DNA of 64,000 bases from Sphingobium vermicomposti (GTDB lineage Bacteria; Pseudomonadota; Alphaproteobacteria; Sphingomonadales; Sphingomonadaceae): positions 496,001 through 560,000 of the forward strand of contig NZ_JAASQR010000003.1 in NCBI RefSeq assembly GCF_011762025.1. The letters are read 5' to 3'. This document shows positions 53,738 to 63,285 of the stretch, one piece after another; within the stretch, counting starts at the first letter, position 1, and each line of letters opens with the position of its first letter. The notes under the pieces were generated by a model. It ran no database searches. It saw only the letters and a list, made by a program, of their open reading frames with translations, and was not told the origin of the DNA. Both the position numbers and the translations under genes were made by a program.

Positions 53738-55828
53738 ATGATGTCCACTATGCTGTCGACTCGCCTTCCTGAAACTGCATTGGTACGTATCCCTTTGATT
53801 GCTTTCCTTCTTTTCGCCGTCGGTGCCAGCGCGCAGACCGACACGCCCGCATCTTCGGGTCAACCGGCCTATCCAAGCGGTGCAGTCGTCCAGCCGCTTC
53901 CCCAATCGACCGCGCCAAAGCCGTGGAATGAAGTCAGTGGCCGAGTCGGCGTGGCCACCGATTCCTCCGTCGCGGCGATCATCAGCCAGTGGCGCGCGTT
54001 GCAGCAAAGCGATGGCCTGGGCTTTTCTACCTATGCCAACTTCATCATGGCCAATCCGGGCTGGCCCGGTGAGGACCGGATGCGCAGGCTGGCGGAAACC
54101 GGCATCAATCCCAACAGCTACGAACCCCGGCAGGTCGCGGCTTTCTTCGCCCGCTTCCCTGCGCGTACCGCCGTTGGCCATGCCCGCAACGCGCTGGCGC
54201 TGATGCAGACCGGTCGGATGAACGAGGCGCGGGTCGCCGCGCGCAACGCCTGGATCGGAGGGTCGCTGGCCCCGGATGACGAGGTGCGACTGCTGTCGCT
54301 GTTCGGTTCCGGCTGGACCAGCGCCGAACATGACCAGCGCGCCGACATATTGTTGTGGGCCAACGACATGGCGGGCGCTCAGCGCATGCTCACCTATGTC
54401 TCGCCGACACACCGCGCGGTCTATGAAGCGCGCATCGCGTTCCGCCAGAAAGCTCCCGACGCCGCCATGCGGATGCAGGCCGCCGAAGCCGTTGGCGCCA
54501 CCGACGCGGGATTCGTGGCGGACAAGGCCACATGGCTACTCAACACCGGCAACTGGATCGCCGGGCGACAACATCTCGCCAATCGGCCTGCGCTCAGCTT
54601 CCGTCCCGGCAATGCGGAAAAATGGTATGAAGTGCTGCTGACCCATGCGCGGGCGGCAGCCAATGACAGCCAGTGGAGCTTTGCCTACGGGATCGCGAGC
54701 AAGGTGGACGACGCCTATGCGCCCGGCACCGATGTCAGCGGTCGCCCGATCGGCGAACGCGACGATTATACCAGCCTCGCCTGGCTGGCTGGCACGACCG
54801 CCTTCTATAATCTGAACCGCCCCGCCGACGCCGCCGCTATGTTCCGCCGCTATGCCACGGCGGCGCGGTCGCCCCAGACCCAGTCGAAAGGCTATTATTG
54901 GGCCGGACGCGCTGCACTGGCGGCGGGCGACACGGCCAACGCAAACAGCTATTTCGGGCAGGCGTCCGTCTTTCCCGATCAGTTTTACGGCCAACTCGCG
55001 CTTGAGCGGCTGGGGCGTCCGGTGCCCGCGCCTGCCCAGGTCGAACGCGGCGTTGAGCTGTCAGCGGCAGACCGTGCGGCGTTCAACAACCGGTCGGTGG
55101 TGCGCGCCGTCAGGGCGCTGGGACAGATGGGCTATTGGGAAGACCAGAGCAAATTTGCCCGCGCCATCGCGAACAATGCCGACAGCGACAGCGACCATTA
55201 TCTGGCTGCCGAACTCGCGAAAAGCATTGGGCGGCCTGACATGGGCGTGATGGTCGGACGCCGCGCGGTGTCGAGCGGCCTTACCGGCTATGGCGAAAGC
55301 GCCTTTCCACGCGTTCCCGTTCCCCCTTCGGCCCAATATAACTGGACCATGGTTCACGCCATCGCCCGGCAGGAAAGCCAGTTCGACCGCGCCGCCATCA
55401 GCCATGCGGGCGCGCGCGGCCTGATGCAGTTGATGCCGGGCACCGCGCGCGAACAGGCGGGCAAGCTGGGCCTGGGGTATAATGCCGGGTCGCTGACCAC
55501 AGACACTAGTTACAACATCATGCTGGGGTCATCCTATTTCCAACGGATGCTCGACTATTATGGCGGCAGCCATCCGCTGGCGGTCGCGGCCTATAATGCC
55601 GGACCGGGCAATGTGAACCGGTGGATCAGGGCCAATGGCGACCCCCGCCTACCAGGCGCGGACATGCTGCGCTGGATCGAACAGATCCCCATTTTCGAAA
55701 CGCGCAACTATGTCCAACGCGTGCTGGAAAATGCAGTCGTCTATGACGCGATGAACCCTGAACGCGCGCGTTTCCGGGGATCGAATACGCCCCTGTCCAA
55801 ATATCTGGGCAAGCAGACGCCGGGCTGA
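53738..55828 (+). CDS. lytic murein transglycosylase (Slt70-like)
   Basis: The 696-residue protein has a signal peptide (ending GASAQ near 32) and a long helical repeat region. A C-terminal Slt domain follows: IARQESQFDRAAISHAGARGLMQLMPGTA holds the catalytic Glu (codon near 55374), with AVAAYNAGPGNVNRW and ETRNYVQRVLENA. It cleaves peptidoglycan glycosidic bonds. A 12-bp hairpin follows the gene at 55838-55867. Confidence 0.93.
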   Translation: MMSTMLSTRLPETALVRIPLIAFLLFAVGASAQTDTPASSGQPAYPSGAVVQPLPQSTAPKPWNEVSGRVGVATDSSVAAIISQWRALQQSDGLGFSTYANFIMANPGWPGEDRMRRLAETGINPNSYEPRQVAAFFARFPARTAVGHARNALALMQTGRMNEARVAARNAWIGGSLAPDDEVRLLSLFGSGWTSAEHDQRADILLWANDMAGAQRMLTYVSPTHRAVYEARIAFRQKAPDAAMRMQAAEAVGATDAGFVADKATWLLNTGNWIAGRQHLANRPALSFRPGNAEKWYEVLLTHARAAANDSQWSFAYGIASKVDDAYAPGTDVSGRPIGERDDYTSLAWLAGTTAFYNLNRPADAAAMFRRYATAARSPQTQSKGYYWAGRAALAAGDTANANSYFGQASVFPDQFYGQLALERLGRPVPAPAQVERGVELSAADRAAFNNRSVVRAVRALGQMGYWEDQSKFARAIANNADSDSDHYLAAELAKSIGRPDMGVMVGRRAVSSGLTGYGESAFPRVPVPPSAQYNWTMVHAIARQESQFDRAAISHAGARGLMQLMPGTAREQAGKLGLGYNAGSLTTDTSYNIMLGSSYFQRMLDYYGGSHPLAVAAYNAGPGNVNRWIRANGDPRLPGADMLRWIEQIPIFETRNYVQRVLENAVVYDAMNPERARFRGSNTPLSKYLGKQTPG

Positions 55829-55837
55829 ACTGGTGCA

Positions 55838-55867
55838 GCGGACGCAGAGCTGGTCCTCTGCGTCCGC
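55838..55867. terminator. 12-bp hairpin between slt-like gene and greB
   Basis: gcggacgcagag (55838-55849) pairs perfectly with ctctgcgtccgc (55856-55867) around ctggtc. No T tract follows, so it may slow or modulate transcription into greB rather than end it. Confidence 0.5.
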
Positions 55868-55916
55868 CGTGCGAACCAAATTGCGCACGGCGCGTCCCGG
55901 CGGATAAAGAGAAATA

Positions 55917-56402
55917 ATGAACCCCGCCCACCCCAATTACATCACCCCTGAAGGCTTTGCGAAGCTGCGCGCGGAATATGACCAACTGCTAGGCGTCGAG
56001 CGCCCGCGCGTGGTCGAGATTGTCAGCTGGGCGGCAGGCAATGGCGATCGCAGTGAAAATGGCGACTATCTCTATGGACGCAAAAGGATGCGCGAGATTG
56101 ACGGCCAGCTGCGTCGCCTGTCGAAGAAGATGAAGGACGCCAAGGTCGTCGACCCGCGTCAGCAGCCCGACAAGGACAAGGTGTATTTCGGCGCCACCGT
56201 CACCATCGCGGACGATGATGACCAGCATCGCACCGTCACAATCCTGGGCAATGACGAAGCGGATGCCGGCGCTGGGCGGATCGGGTGGGGATCACCCATC
56301 GCCCGCGCGTTGCGCGGGGCGGCGATTGGCGACCTGCGCCGCGTCATCCTGCCAGCGGGCGAGAAGGAATATGAGGTGATTGCGATCCGCTACCCGGAGT
56401 AA
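55917..56402 (+). CDS. greB: transcription elongation factor GreB
   Basis: The 161-residue protein has the Gre coiled coil (GFAKLRAEYDQLLGVERPRVVEIVSWAAGNGDRSENGDYLYGRKRMREIDGQLRRL) with the acidic tip GDRSENGDY and the C-terminal FKBP-like GAT/GSPIARALRGAAIGD region. The KRMREID basic patch indicates GreB rather than GreA. It rescues backtracked RNA polymerase. Confidence 0.92.
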   Translation: MNPAHPNYITPEGFAKLRAEYDQLLGVERPRVVEIVSWAAGNGDRSENGDYLYGRKRMREIDGQLRRLSKKMKDAKVVDPRQQPDKDKVYFGATVTIADDDDQHRTVTILGNDEADAGAGRIGWGSPIARALRGAAIGDLRRVILPAGEKEYEVIAIRYPE

Positions 56403-56416
56403 TCTGAACTCCCTTC

Positions 56417-56432
56417 CCGTTCGGGCCGAGCC
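56417..56432. repeat. half copy of a cgttcgg-ctgagc REP-like repeat
   Basis: ccgttcgggccgagcc matches the left arm of the inverted repeat at 58903-58969 at most positions, directly after greB. Confidence 0.55.
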
Positions 56433-56618
56433 CTAGTCATGGGGCCGCAGCGCCTGGTTAAGGCTGTTCAACACCTCACCAATCGGCTCTGTCACAGTGA
56501 CGCTGCGCCCTTCGCCAAAGCGGATGCGCGTGCCTTCATTGACGGACGATACGAAAGTTACCTGCGCAGCGTTGATGGCGGTTTCGGTACGATCGGCGCC
56601 TACGAACATGACGAGCAT
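56433..56618 (-). CDS. 61-residue protein with FlbD-like pattern, function unknown
   Basis: ATG 56618 has a GGGAGAGG ribosome site; the frame is open to 56660. The product ends NSLNQALRPHD. Its VTFVSSVNEGTRIRFGEGRSVTVTEPIGEVL has the strand-turn-strand-helix pattern seen in FlbD-like proteins, but FlbD proteins usually neighbour flagellar genes and none are here. The resemblance is weak; the gene could be unrelated. Confidence 0.6.
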   Translation of the reverse strand: MLVMFVGADRTETAINAAQVTFVSSVNEGTRIRFGEGRSVTVTEPIGEVLNSLNQALRPHD

Positions 56619-56689
56619 GCGGTCCTCTCCCTTATCTATGGAAAGCCAGACTAGCCGCATTTGCGCCGCGCGCCAGCACGATTTACGTT

Positions 56690-58021
56690 TCAGGCGGCCT
56701 GGATCGCGCGGATGAATATGCTTGCCCGTGTATCCAGTCGACGCGTTTCGTCCGCCAAGCGGCGAGCGGTGCTGCCCATCGCGCGCGCGCCGTCCGCCGC
56801 AGCGGTCGCGCTGCCGCTGATCTCGCTCGCCCGTGAACGGATATGGTCGCTGGATGCGCCTGCTTCGGCCACACTGGCCGTTATCGTCCGACTGAAAGCG
56901 CCATGCCGCGCGACCGCATCGAAAACCGACGCCGCCAGCCGGTCGGCCGTAGCGATTGCGGCATCCATATGTGCATGGCCCGCCGCGACGTTGCCGACGC
57001 TTTGCCGAATATGGCCGATGCGCCCCGCAATTTGCGCTGCCGCCTCACGCGTTTGCGCGGCCAAGGCCTTGACCTCGCGCGCCACGACCGCAAAGCCCTG
57101 CCCCGCTTCGCCCGCTCGCGCCGCCTCGATCCCGGCGTTCAGCGCCAATGTCGTCGTTGCCCTGGCAATCCCGTCGATGACTGCTGTGATTTCACCGATG
57201 CCGTCCGCTTCGACGATCAGCGCCCGGCTATCCGCCGACGCAAGCCGCGCCTGCTCAACCGCTGCGTGCAAGGCCTTGCCCGCCTCGCGCACCTCTTCCT
57301 CGACCGAGAGGAACAGCTGTCCCAAATCCCTTCCCGATGCAGCGATTCCCGACAGGGTGTCCGCCGTCTGCGCCGCCGCTATCGCCATGCCCGCTGCCGC
57401 CTGGCTGTTGGCCGCAGCCTGTTCCGCCGCTTCGACCGAAAAGCCGGACAGCATATCCGCCACCCGCACCAGTTCGCCCGTCAGCGCCTCTATGTCACGG
57501 CGGAAGGTGGCGCTTTCGCCGGTGATCCGCTCCAGCCGCGACGCCCGCTCTACCGCCAGCCGTGCATCCCGCTCCGCCGTCAGCCCCAGCAGAAGCGGAC
57601 CGCCCACAACCCCGGCGTAACGCCCACGCTCGACAATGATCAGGCCCTCGCAGGACGCGCCCTGCGCCGCGTAGATATCGATCAGCGCCTCGACGCTGGC
57701 GCTGCGGTCCACCACGGGGCAGCGCCGGACATGATCGTCCAGTCGGCCACCGAAACTGGGATTGCGCAGCAGCGCGTGACCAAACGGATTGAACAATATG
57801 CGCCGCATGTCCCATTCGTAAATGGCACCCGCTGGCCGGTCCTGCGCGTCCAGCACCGGCAAAAGGCGTAGATGCGGGTCATGCTGGAAATGATCCACCG
57901 CCTCACTAAGCGGCTGGCCCAGCCGGATGGTGGGCGCGGACGCCATCAGGTGCAGTCCGCTGGTCGCCTCTTCACAGGGCGGATTATCGTTCAGGCGGTC
58001 GGGAGCCGTAAGTATGTGCAT
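56690..58021 (-). CDS. soluble chemoreceptor (CBS-type sensor + MCP signalling domain)
   Basis: The 443-residue protein has no membrane helix. Residues 30-150 hold a paired CBS-like module ([28 protein letters not shown] and [16 protein letters not shown]). Residues 180-440 are an MCP coiled coil with the hairpin tip [36 protein letters not shown]. It should signal to CheA from the cytosol. CBS pairs usually bind adenosyl nucleotides, so energy or second-messenger sensing is plausible. No che or flagellar genes lie nearby. Confidence 0.88.
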   Translation of the reverse strand: MHILTAPDRLNDNPPCEEATSGLHLMASAPTIRLGQPLSEAVDHFQHDPHLRLLPVLDAQDRPAGAIYEWDMRRILFNPFGHALLRNPSFGGRLDDHVRRCPVVDRSASVEALIDIYAAQGASCEGLIIVERGRYAGVVGGPLLLGLTAERDARLAVERASRLERITGESATFRRDIEALTGELVRVADMLSGFSVEAAEQAAANSQAAAGMAIAAAQTADTLSGIAASGRDLGQLFLSVEEEVREAGKALHAAVEQARLASADSRALIVEADGIGEITAVIDGIARATTTLALNAGIEAARAGEAGQGFAVVAREVKALAAQTREAAAQIAGRIGHIRQSVGNVAAGHAHMDAAIATADRLAASVFDAVARHGAFSRTITASVAEAGASSDHIRSRASEISGSATAAADGARAMGSTARRLADETRRLDTRASIFIRAIQAA

Positions 58022-58104
58022 GAGCGCGGGTTAACGCGAAAATGGTAAACGCCAAGTTAGGTTTCTGTGACACTTCTATGACAAAGCATTGTTTTCAATC
58101 ACTT

Positions 58105-58887
58105 TTATGAAGGATGATAACCAAAGGCCTGTTGCGCCAGCTTGACGACTTCCGGGTCGGCTTCGGGAAAGTCCATCGGCACCAGCTTTTCCAACGTCTT
58201 GGCAACATGCTTCATCGCGGCGATCCGGCCCGCCTTGCGGTGATTATTGTCGATGACCTGCCAGGGCGCATATTTGCTGTCGGTTTTGGCGAACATGTCT
58301 TTCAATGCGTCGAGATAGTCCGCCCGCCGCGCGCGGTTGCGGTAGTCGTCCACGCCCGTTTTCCACCGTTTCCAGGGCGTGTCGAGCCGCTGCGCCAGTT
58401 GTTCGTCCTGCGTTTCCTGGGTGATGTGGACGAACAGCTTTACGATATTCGTGCCCGCATCGGCCTGCTGCTGTTCAAAGGCGTTGATTTCGTCATAGGC
58501 GCGCTTCCATTCCGCCTTGGAGCAAAAGCCTTCCACCCGTTCCACCAGCACCCGGCCATACCAGCTGCGGTCGAACACCGCGATGTTGCGGCCTGCGGGC
58601 AGGCGGGTCCAGAAGCGCCACAGGAAATGATGGTCGCATTCTTCCGCTGACGGGGCGGCGATCGGCCAGACGCGATAATAGCGCGGGTCCCATTGCGCGG
58701 TCATCCGCTTGATGATGCCGCCCTTCCCCGCCGCGTCCCACCCTTCGAACAGGATGACGGATCGCCGGTTATGGATGACATGCGCGACCTGAATCTTCGC
58801 CAGCCGCTCCTGCAGCTTGTCGAGTTCGGCTTCATAGTCGCCCTTGTAGGGCGCGCCCTTTTCATAGTCGGCAAGGTCGATGGACAT
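58105..58887 (-). CDS. ppk2: polyphosphate kinase 2 (PPK2)
   Basis: The 260-residue enzyme transfers phosphate between polyphosphate and nucleotides. Walker A is GWDAAGKGG at 49-57 and Walker B VFDRSWYGR near 104-112 (Asp106). The lid-like WDPRYYRVWPI and HHFLWRFW segments are typical. The class (I-III) cannot be set by eye. A REP-like repeat separates it from aspS. Confidence 0.92.
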   Translation of the reverse strand: MSIDLADYEKGAPYKGDYEAELDKLQERLAKIQVAHVIHNRRSVILFEGWDAAGKGGIIKRMTAQWDPRYYRVWPIAAPSAEECDHHFLWRFWTRLPAGRNIAVFDRSWYGRVLVERVEGFCSKAEWKRAYDEINAFEQQQADAGTNIVKLFVHITQETQDEQLAQRLDTPWKRWKTGVDDYRNRARRADYLDALKDMFAKTDSKYAPWQVIDNNHRKAGRIAAMKHVAKTLEKLVPMDFPEADPEVVKLAQQAFGYHPS

Positions 58888-58902
58888 TGGGCCGCACCCT
58901 TC

Positions 58903-58969
58903 TCCGTTCGGGCTGAGCCCTTCACCTTAGAGAAAAGTGCAGCCTTTCGACAAGCTCAGGCCGAACGGA
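58903..58969. repeat. REP-like inverted repeat between ppk2 and aspS
   Basis: tccgttcgggctgagc (58903-58918) is the reverse complement of gctcaggccgaacgga (58954-58969) at 15 of 16 positions. The spacer is 35 bases. The motif with ttcgacaagctcagg is a widespread extragenic repeat in GC-rich bacteria; a half copy lies at 56417-56432. Confidence 0.75.
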
Positions 58970-58978
58970 GACGGATCG

Positions 58979-60763
58979 TCAAGCCTTCGCCTGCGGCTCC
59001 ACCACGCGGACGTGCAGTTCGCGCAGTTGCTTGAACTCCGCCGCGCTCGGCGCGCCCATCAGCAAGTCTTCGGCGCGCTGGTTCATCGGGAACAGCGTGA
59101 TTTCGCGCAGATTCTGCGCGCCGCACAGCAGCATCACGATGCGGTCGACGCCAGCGGCCATGCCGCCATGCGGAGGTGCGCCATATTGGAATGCGCGGTA
59201 GAGGCCGCCGAAACGATCTTCCACATCCTGCTGCGACAGGCCGACCTTCTCAAACGCCTTGACCATCAGTTCGGGCGACTGGTTACGAATGGAGCCGGAC
59301 GCGATTTCATAGCCGTTGCAGACCATGTCATATTGATAGGCGTTGATCGTCAGCGGGTCCTGATTGTTCAGCGCGTCCAGCCCGCCCTGCGGCATGGAGA
59401 AGGGGTTGTGCGCAAAGTCGATCGACTTCGATTCCTCGTCATATTCATAGAAGGGGAAATCGACGATCCAGCAGAGTTCGAACCGGTTCTGGTCGATCAG
59501 GTCCAGTTGCTCACCCACGCGGATGCGCGCGAGGCCAGCGAGCTTCGCCGCCTGTGATTCCTTGCCCGCCGCGAAGAACACGCCGTCATTGGGACCAAGG
59601 CCCAACGCCTCGATCAGCTTGGCCGTGCGTTCTTCGCCATGATTTTTGGCGATGGGGCCGCCAGGCACGCCGTCCTTGATGTTGATATAGCCAAGGCCCG
59701 AATAGCCCTCGCCGCGCGCCCAATTGTTCATGTCGTCGAAAAATTTGCGGCTGCCCGCACCAGCCCCCGGCGCGGGGATCGCGCGGATGACGCTGCCGCT
59801 GTCCACCAGCGAAGCGAAGATACCGAAACCGGATTCGACGAAATGTTCGGTCACATCGGAAATGAGGATCGGGTTGCGCAGATCCGGCTTGTCGGAGCCA
59901 TATTTCAGCATCGCTTCGGCATGGGGAATGCGCGGGAAGCTGCCCGCAGGCGTCACCGGCTTGCCATCGGCGAACTGCTCGAACACTTGAGCGATTACCG
60001 GCTCCATCGTGTTCCAGACGTCTTCCTGCGTGACGAAGCTCATTTCCAGGTCAAGCTGGTAGAATTCGCCCGGCAAGCGGTCAGCACGCGGATCTTCGTC
60101 ACGGAAGCAGGGCGCAATCTGGAAATAGCGGTCGAAGCCTGCGACCATCAGCAACTGCTTATATTGCTGCGGCGCCTGCGGCAGGGCGTAGAATTTTCCC
60201 GCATGGATGCGGCTGGGCACCAGAAAGTCGCGCGCGCCTTCCGGGCTGCTCGCGGTCAGGATCGGCGTCGAATATTCGGTAAAGCCGATCCCTTCCATGC
60301 GGCGGCGCATGTCCGAGATGATCTTCGTGCGCTTGACGATGTTCGCGTGCAGCGTTTCACGCCGCAGGTCGAGGAAGCGGTAGCGCAGGCGGATGTCTTC
60401 GGGATATTCCTGCTCGCCCGCTACCGGTAGCGGCAATTCAGCGGCGATCGATTGCACCGTCACGCTGTCGGCCACAACCTCGATCGTGCCGGTCGCCATT
60501 TTGGGGTTCGTCGCTTCGGGACCACGCGCCACGACCGTGCCGTCGATGGTCACCACTGATTCGAGGCGCAGGGCCTCCAGCGCCCTCAGCGGTTCGCTGT
60601 CCGCCTTCGCGACGATCTGGGTGATGCCATAATGATCGCGCAGGTCGATGAACAACACGCCGCCATGATCGCGCTTGCGGTGGATCCAGCCCGACAGGCG
60701 GACAGTCGCGCCGACATCACCTTCACGAAGGGCGCCGCAGGTGTGGGTGCGATAGGCATGCAT
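58979..60763 (-). CDS. aspS: aspartyl-tRNA synthetase
   Basis: The 594-residue class II enzyme has an OB anticodon domain at the start ([22 protein letters not shown]), motif 2 as [25 protein letters not shown] and motif 3 as [20 protein letters not shown]-type insertion lies between motifs 2 and 3. It charges tRNA-Asp, and may be non-discriminating if the organism lacks AsnRS. It diverges from rnd. Confidence 0.97.
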   Translation of the reverse strand: MHAYRTHTCGALREGDVGATVRLSGWIHRKRDHGGVLFIDLRDHYGITQIVAKADSEPLRALEALRLESVVTIDGTVVARGPEATNPKMATGTIEVVADSVTVQSIAAELPLPVAGEQEYPEDIRLRYRFLDLRRETLHANIVKRTKIISDMRRRMEGIGFTEYSTPILTASSPEGARDFLVPSRIHAGKFYALPQAPQQYKQLLMVAGFDRYFQIAPCFRDEDPRADRLPGEFYQLDLEMSFVTQEDVWNTMEPVIAQVFEQFADGKPVTPAGSFPRIPHAEAMLKYGSDKPDLRNPILISDVTEHFVESGFGIFASLVDSGSVIRAIPAPGAGAGSRKFFDDMNNWARGEGYSGLGYINIKDGVPGGPIAKNHGEERTAKLIEALGLGPNDGVFFAAGKESQAAKLAGLARIRVGEQLDLIDQNRFELCWIVDFPFYEYDEESKSIDFAHNPFSMPQGGLDALNNQDPLTINAYQYDMVCNGYEIASGSIRNQSPELMVKAFEKVGLSQQDVEDRFGGLYRAFQYGAPPHGGMAAGVDRIVMLLCGAQNLREITLFPMNQRAEDLLMGAPSAAEFKQLRELHVRVVEPQAKA

Positions 60764-60891
60764 GGCGGTTTGTATCTTTCAGCTTCGTTTTACGGAAATG
60801 ACAAAGTGCCGCGGCCCCGCTATGGGCGGTCTTGTCAAGCATTGACGAGCCCGTGAGCGACGGGCCAGCCCATAATAAGATCGAAGACCAT

Positions 60892-62070
60892 ATGCAAATC
60901 CATCCGCTGATCACCGACAGCAAAACACTTGCCTCATTCTGCGCCCGTATCGCCAAATCGCCCTACATCGCGGTCGATACCGAATTCATGCGCGAAAACA
61001 GCTATTGGCCCGACCTGTGCCTGGTCCAGGTGGCCGACAGCAATGAAGCCGCCGCCATCGATCCGAAAGCGCCCGGCCTTGACCTGACCCCCCTGCTCGA
61101 CCTGATGGTCGATAATGAAGATGTGCTGAAGGTCTTTCATGCCGGCGGGCAGGATTTGGAGATCATCTACAACCTGACCGGACGCACCCCCCACCCGATG
61201 TTCGACACCCAAATCGCCGCCATGGCGCTGGGGCTGGGCGAACAGATCGGCTATGGCAATCTGGTCGATGCGTGGCTGGGCGTGCAACTGGACAAGGGCG
61301 CGCGCTTCACCGACTGGGGCCGCCGTCCGCTCGACAAGCGGCAGATCGACTATGCGATCGGCGACGTCACCTACCTCATCCAGATTTTCCCGATGATGCT
61401 GGAAGAACTGCGCAAGACTGGCCGGGGCGACTGGCTGGACCAGGAAATGGAGCGCGTCTGCGACCCGTCCAACTATGTGAACGAACCGCAGGACGCGTGG
61501 CAGCGCGTCCGCATCGCCAGCCGCAAGGCCGATGTGCTCGGTCGCCTGAAGGCGCTGGCCGCCTGGCGCGAGATCGAAGCACAGGACAAGAATCTGCCGC
61601 GTGGCCGCATCGTCAAGGATGAAACGCTGGCCGACATCGCCAGCCATCCGCCGCGCGCGCAGGAAGACCTTGGCAAGGTGCGCGGCCTGTCCGCGACCTG
61701 GAAGACCAACGACATCGGCGCACGCCTGATGGCCGCGCTCGGCAGTCACAAGCCGCTCGACAAGGAAGAGATGCCCGAACGCGATCCCAAGCGACCGGGC
61801 CTGGGCAAGGATGGCGCACTGGTCGCGGATTTGCTCAAGCTGCTGCTCAAGATCCGTTCGCGCGACATCAACGTCGCCGCCCGCCTGCTGGCCCGGTCCG
61901 ACGATATCGACGCGCTCGCCGCGGGCGTACGCGAAGGCCTGTCGATCCTGGAAGGCTGGCGCTATGAACAATTCGGTCGCGACGCCGTTGACCTGGTGGA
62001 AGGCCGCCTGGCCTTTGCGGTAAAGGGCGGACGGCTCAAGATGACGCGCACCGAAGAGGCACATCCATGA
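60892..62070 (+). CDS. rnd: ribonuclease D
   Basis: From ATG 60892 the product is 392 residues with the DEDD exonuclease core: YIAVDTEFMREN (Asp29, Glu31), VFHAGGQDLEI, and DYAIGDVTYLIQIF with the Tyr-Asp motif, then an HRDC domain. It trims 3' ends of tRNA and other small RNAs. A TTG in frame at 60832 is open but lies over the aspS promoter. It overlaps the next gene by four bases. Confidence 0.94.
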   Translation: MQIHPLITDSKTLASFCARIAKSPYIAVDTEFMRENSYWPDLCLVQVADSNEAAAIDPKAPGLDLTPLLDLMVDNEDVLKVFHAGGQDLEIIYNLTGRTPHPMFDTQIAAMALGLGEQIGYGNLVDAWLGVQLDKGARFTDWGRRPLDKRQIDYAIGDVTYLIQIFPMMLEELRKTGRGDWLDQEMERVCDPSNYVNEPQDAWQRVRIASRKADVLGRLKALAAWREIEAQDKNLPRGRIVKDETLADIASHPPRAQEDLGKVRGLSATWKTNDIGARLMAALGSHKPLDKEEMPERDPKRPGLGKDGALVADLLKLLLKIRSRDINVAARLLARSDDIDALAAGVREGLSILEGWRYEQFGRDAVDLVEGRLAFAVKGGRLKMTRTEEAHP

Positions 62071-62366
62071 TACGAACAGCGGCGCTCATCCCCCTCGCCC
62101 TGCTGGCCGCCTGTGCCGGTGCTGGCGGCGAAGGGCCCGCAACGATGCCCGCCACGGTCGAAGGCCCCTGCCGCAACGAAGGACTTGATCGCTTCATCGG
62201 CCAGACCGCGAATGAGGCGGTCGGCGCTCAGCTGTTGCAGACGTCGAAGGCGCGCACCCTACGCTGGGGCGCGCCCGGCATGGCCATGACTATGGACTTC
62301 CGCCCAGACCGGCTGACGGTAAGCTATGACGAGAAGATGGTGATCATCTCGGCGCGGTGCGGATAG
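62067..62366 (+). CDS. I78-family peptidase-inhibitor lipoprotein
   Basis: The 99-residue protein has a lipobox (LLAAC, Cys16) so it is likely a lipoprotein. The mature part has the I78 pattern: CRNEGLDRFIGQTANEAV, RTLRWGAPGMAMTMDFRPDRLTVSYDE, and a final CG. I78 members inhibit serine peptidases. It overlaps rnd by four bases and a bidirectional hairpin follows at 62374-62400. Confidence 0.85.
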   Translation: MIRTAALIPLALLAACAGAGGEGPATMPATVEGPCRNEGLDRFIGQTANEAVGAQLLQTSKARTLRWGAPGMAMTMDFRPDRLTVSYDEKMVIISARCG

Positions 62367-62373
62367 CTCCCTC

Positions 62374-62400
62374 ATCCTCCCCATGTTGCACGGGGAGGAT
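62374..62400. terminator. bidirectional hairpin between converging genes
   Basis: atcctcccc (62374-62382) pairs with ggggaggat (62392-62400) around a nine-base loop, between the I78 gene and the converging HNH-like gene. Confidence 0.65.
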
Positions 62401-62436
62401 TATCCGACCGCCCGCCGTTGCTCCAGGCTGGCCAAG

Positions 62437-63135
62437 TCAGCACTCCAGCCCGACCAACGCGCCAGCCCCAATCCGATCGACAGAGCGCTTTCCATCGATC
62501 TCCAGCCAGTCCGGCGTGACCTCCAGTCGGCGTCCGCGGATGGTCGTGCGCAGATGTTCTACCGCAATGCGGTTGCGCGCAACGATGCGCAGAATGGCCA
62601 GCCCATCGCCCCGTCCGGCAGTAATGCTGTATCGATCGCCGCGCAGCAGGAAATGCCAGCTGCCATTGGGGGGCAGCCATTCATTGCCGTCGATCACCTG
62701 CACCGGCGCGCCGTCCGGGTCCCCCATGCGCAGGCTGATGCGGGTCGCGCCCTGACTGCGGCACGGTGGTGCGAACATCATGATCGGCTCTCCGTCCAGC
62801 ACCAGCGGAATGGGCGTGTCGCGCAACAGCCGCGTGCCGCCGATGATCAACATCGGCAATTCAGAGGAAAAGGGCAGGCGGTCGCGCGCGAAATGGCGCT
62901 GGCGGACGACCGGGTTGGTGTGAAATCCATGCACCTGAGAGGCTGTCAGCCGCCCGTCCTCCACCAGTCCGTGGCAGGTCGGGCAAAGCAGCGTCGCGTC
63001 GGCAGCGTCGGGCAGCAGGAGATAGCGATAGATGGTGACGCCGCACCGGACGCAGGCATAGCCGCATGATTGACGCACTTCGTCCCGCTGCTGCGCGGTC
63101 AGGTCGGGTAGCGAAAGCATCACTGGCAGCGCCAT
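62437..63135 (-). CDS. degenerate HNH-like zinc-finger protein
   Basis: From ATG 63135 the product is 232 residues. The first 60 residues have paired cysteines like an HNH endonuclease zinc knuckle (SCGYACVRCG with Cys24, Cys28, Cys31, then LLCPTCHG with Cys51, Cys54 and His55), but the central catalytic His of HNH is replaced in the LLLPDAADAT segment. The remaining 170 residues are beta-rich (GDPDGAPVQVIDGNEWLPPNGSWHFLLRGDRYSI) and not recognised. It could bind nucleic acid without cleaving it. The neighbours are housekeeping genes. Confidence 0.6.
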   Translation of the reverse strand: MALPVMLSLPDLTAQQRDEVRQSCGYACVRCGVTIYRYLLLPDAADATLLCPTCHGLVEDGRLTASQVHGFHTNPVVRQRHFARDRLPFSSELPMLIIGGTRLLRDTPIPLVLDGEPIMMFAPPCRSQGATRISLRMGDPDGAPVQVIDGNEWLPPNGSWHFLLRGDRYSITAGRGDGLAILRIVARNRIAVEHLRTTIRGRRLEVTPDWLEIDGKRSVDRIGAGALVGLEC

Positions 63136-63285
63136 GGAAAGACAACCTTTTGCACCGCCCTTCACGTCATTGCGAAGCGGCGTTACCCCGTGGCGTCCTT
63201 TCCCGGAAACCGAGCCTCCTAAGGGCCCGTCACTGTCCTATCGTTCAAATAAATTGGCGTGAGGTCAAGAGGGCGAGGTTGAAAG

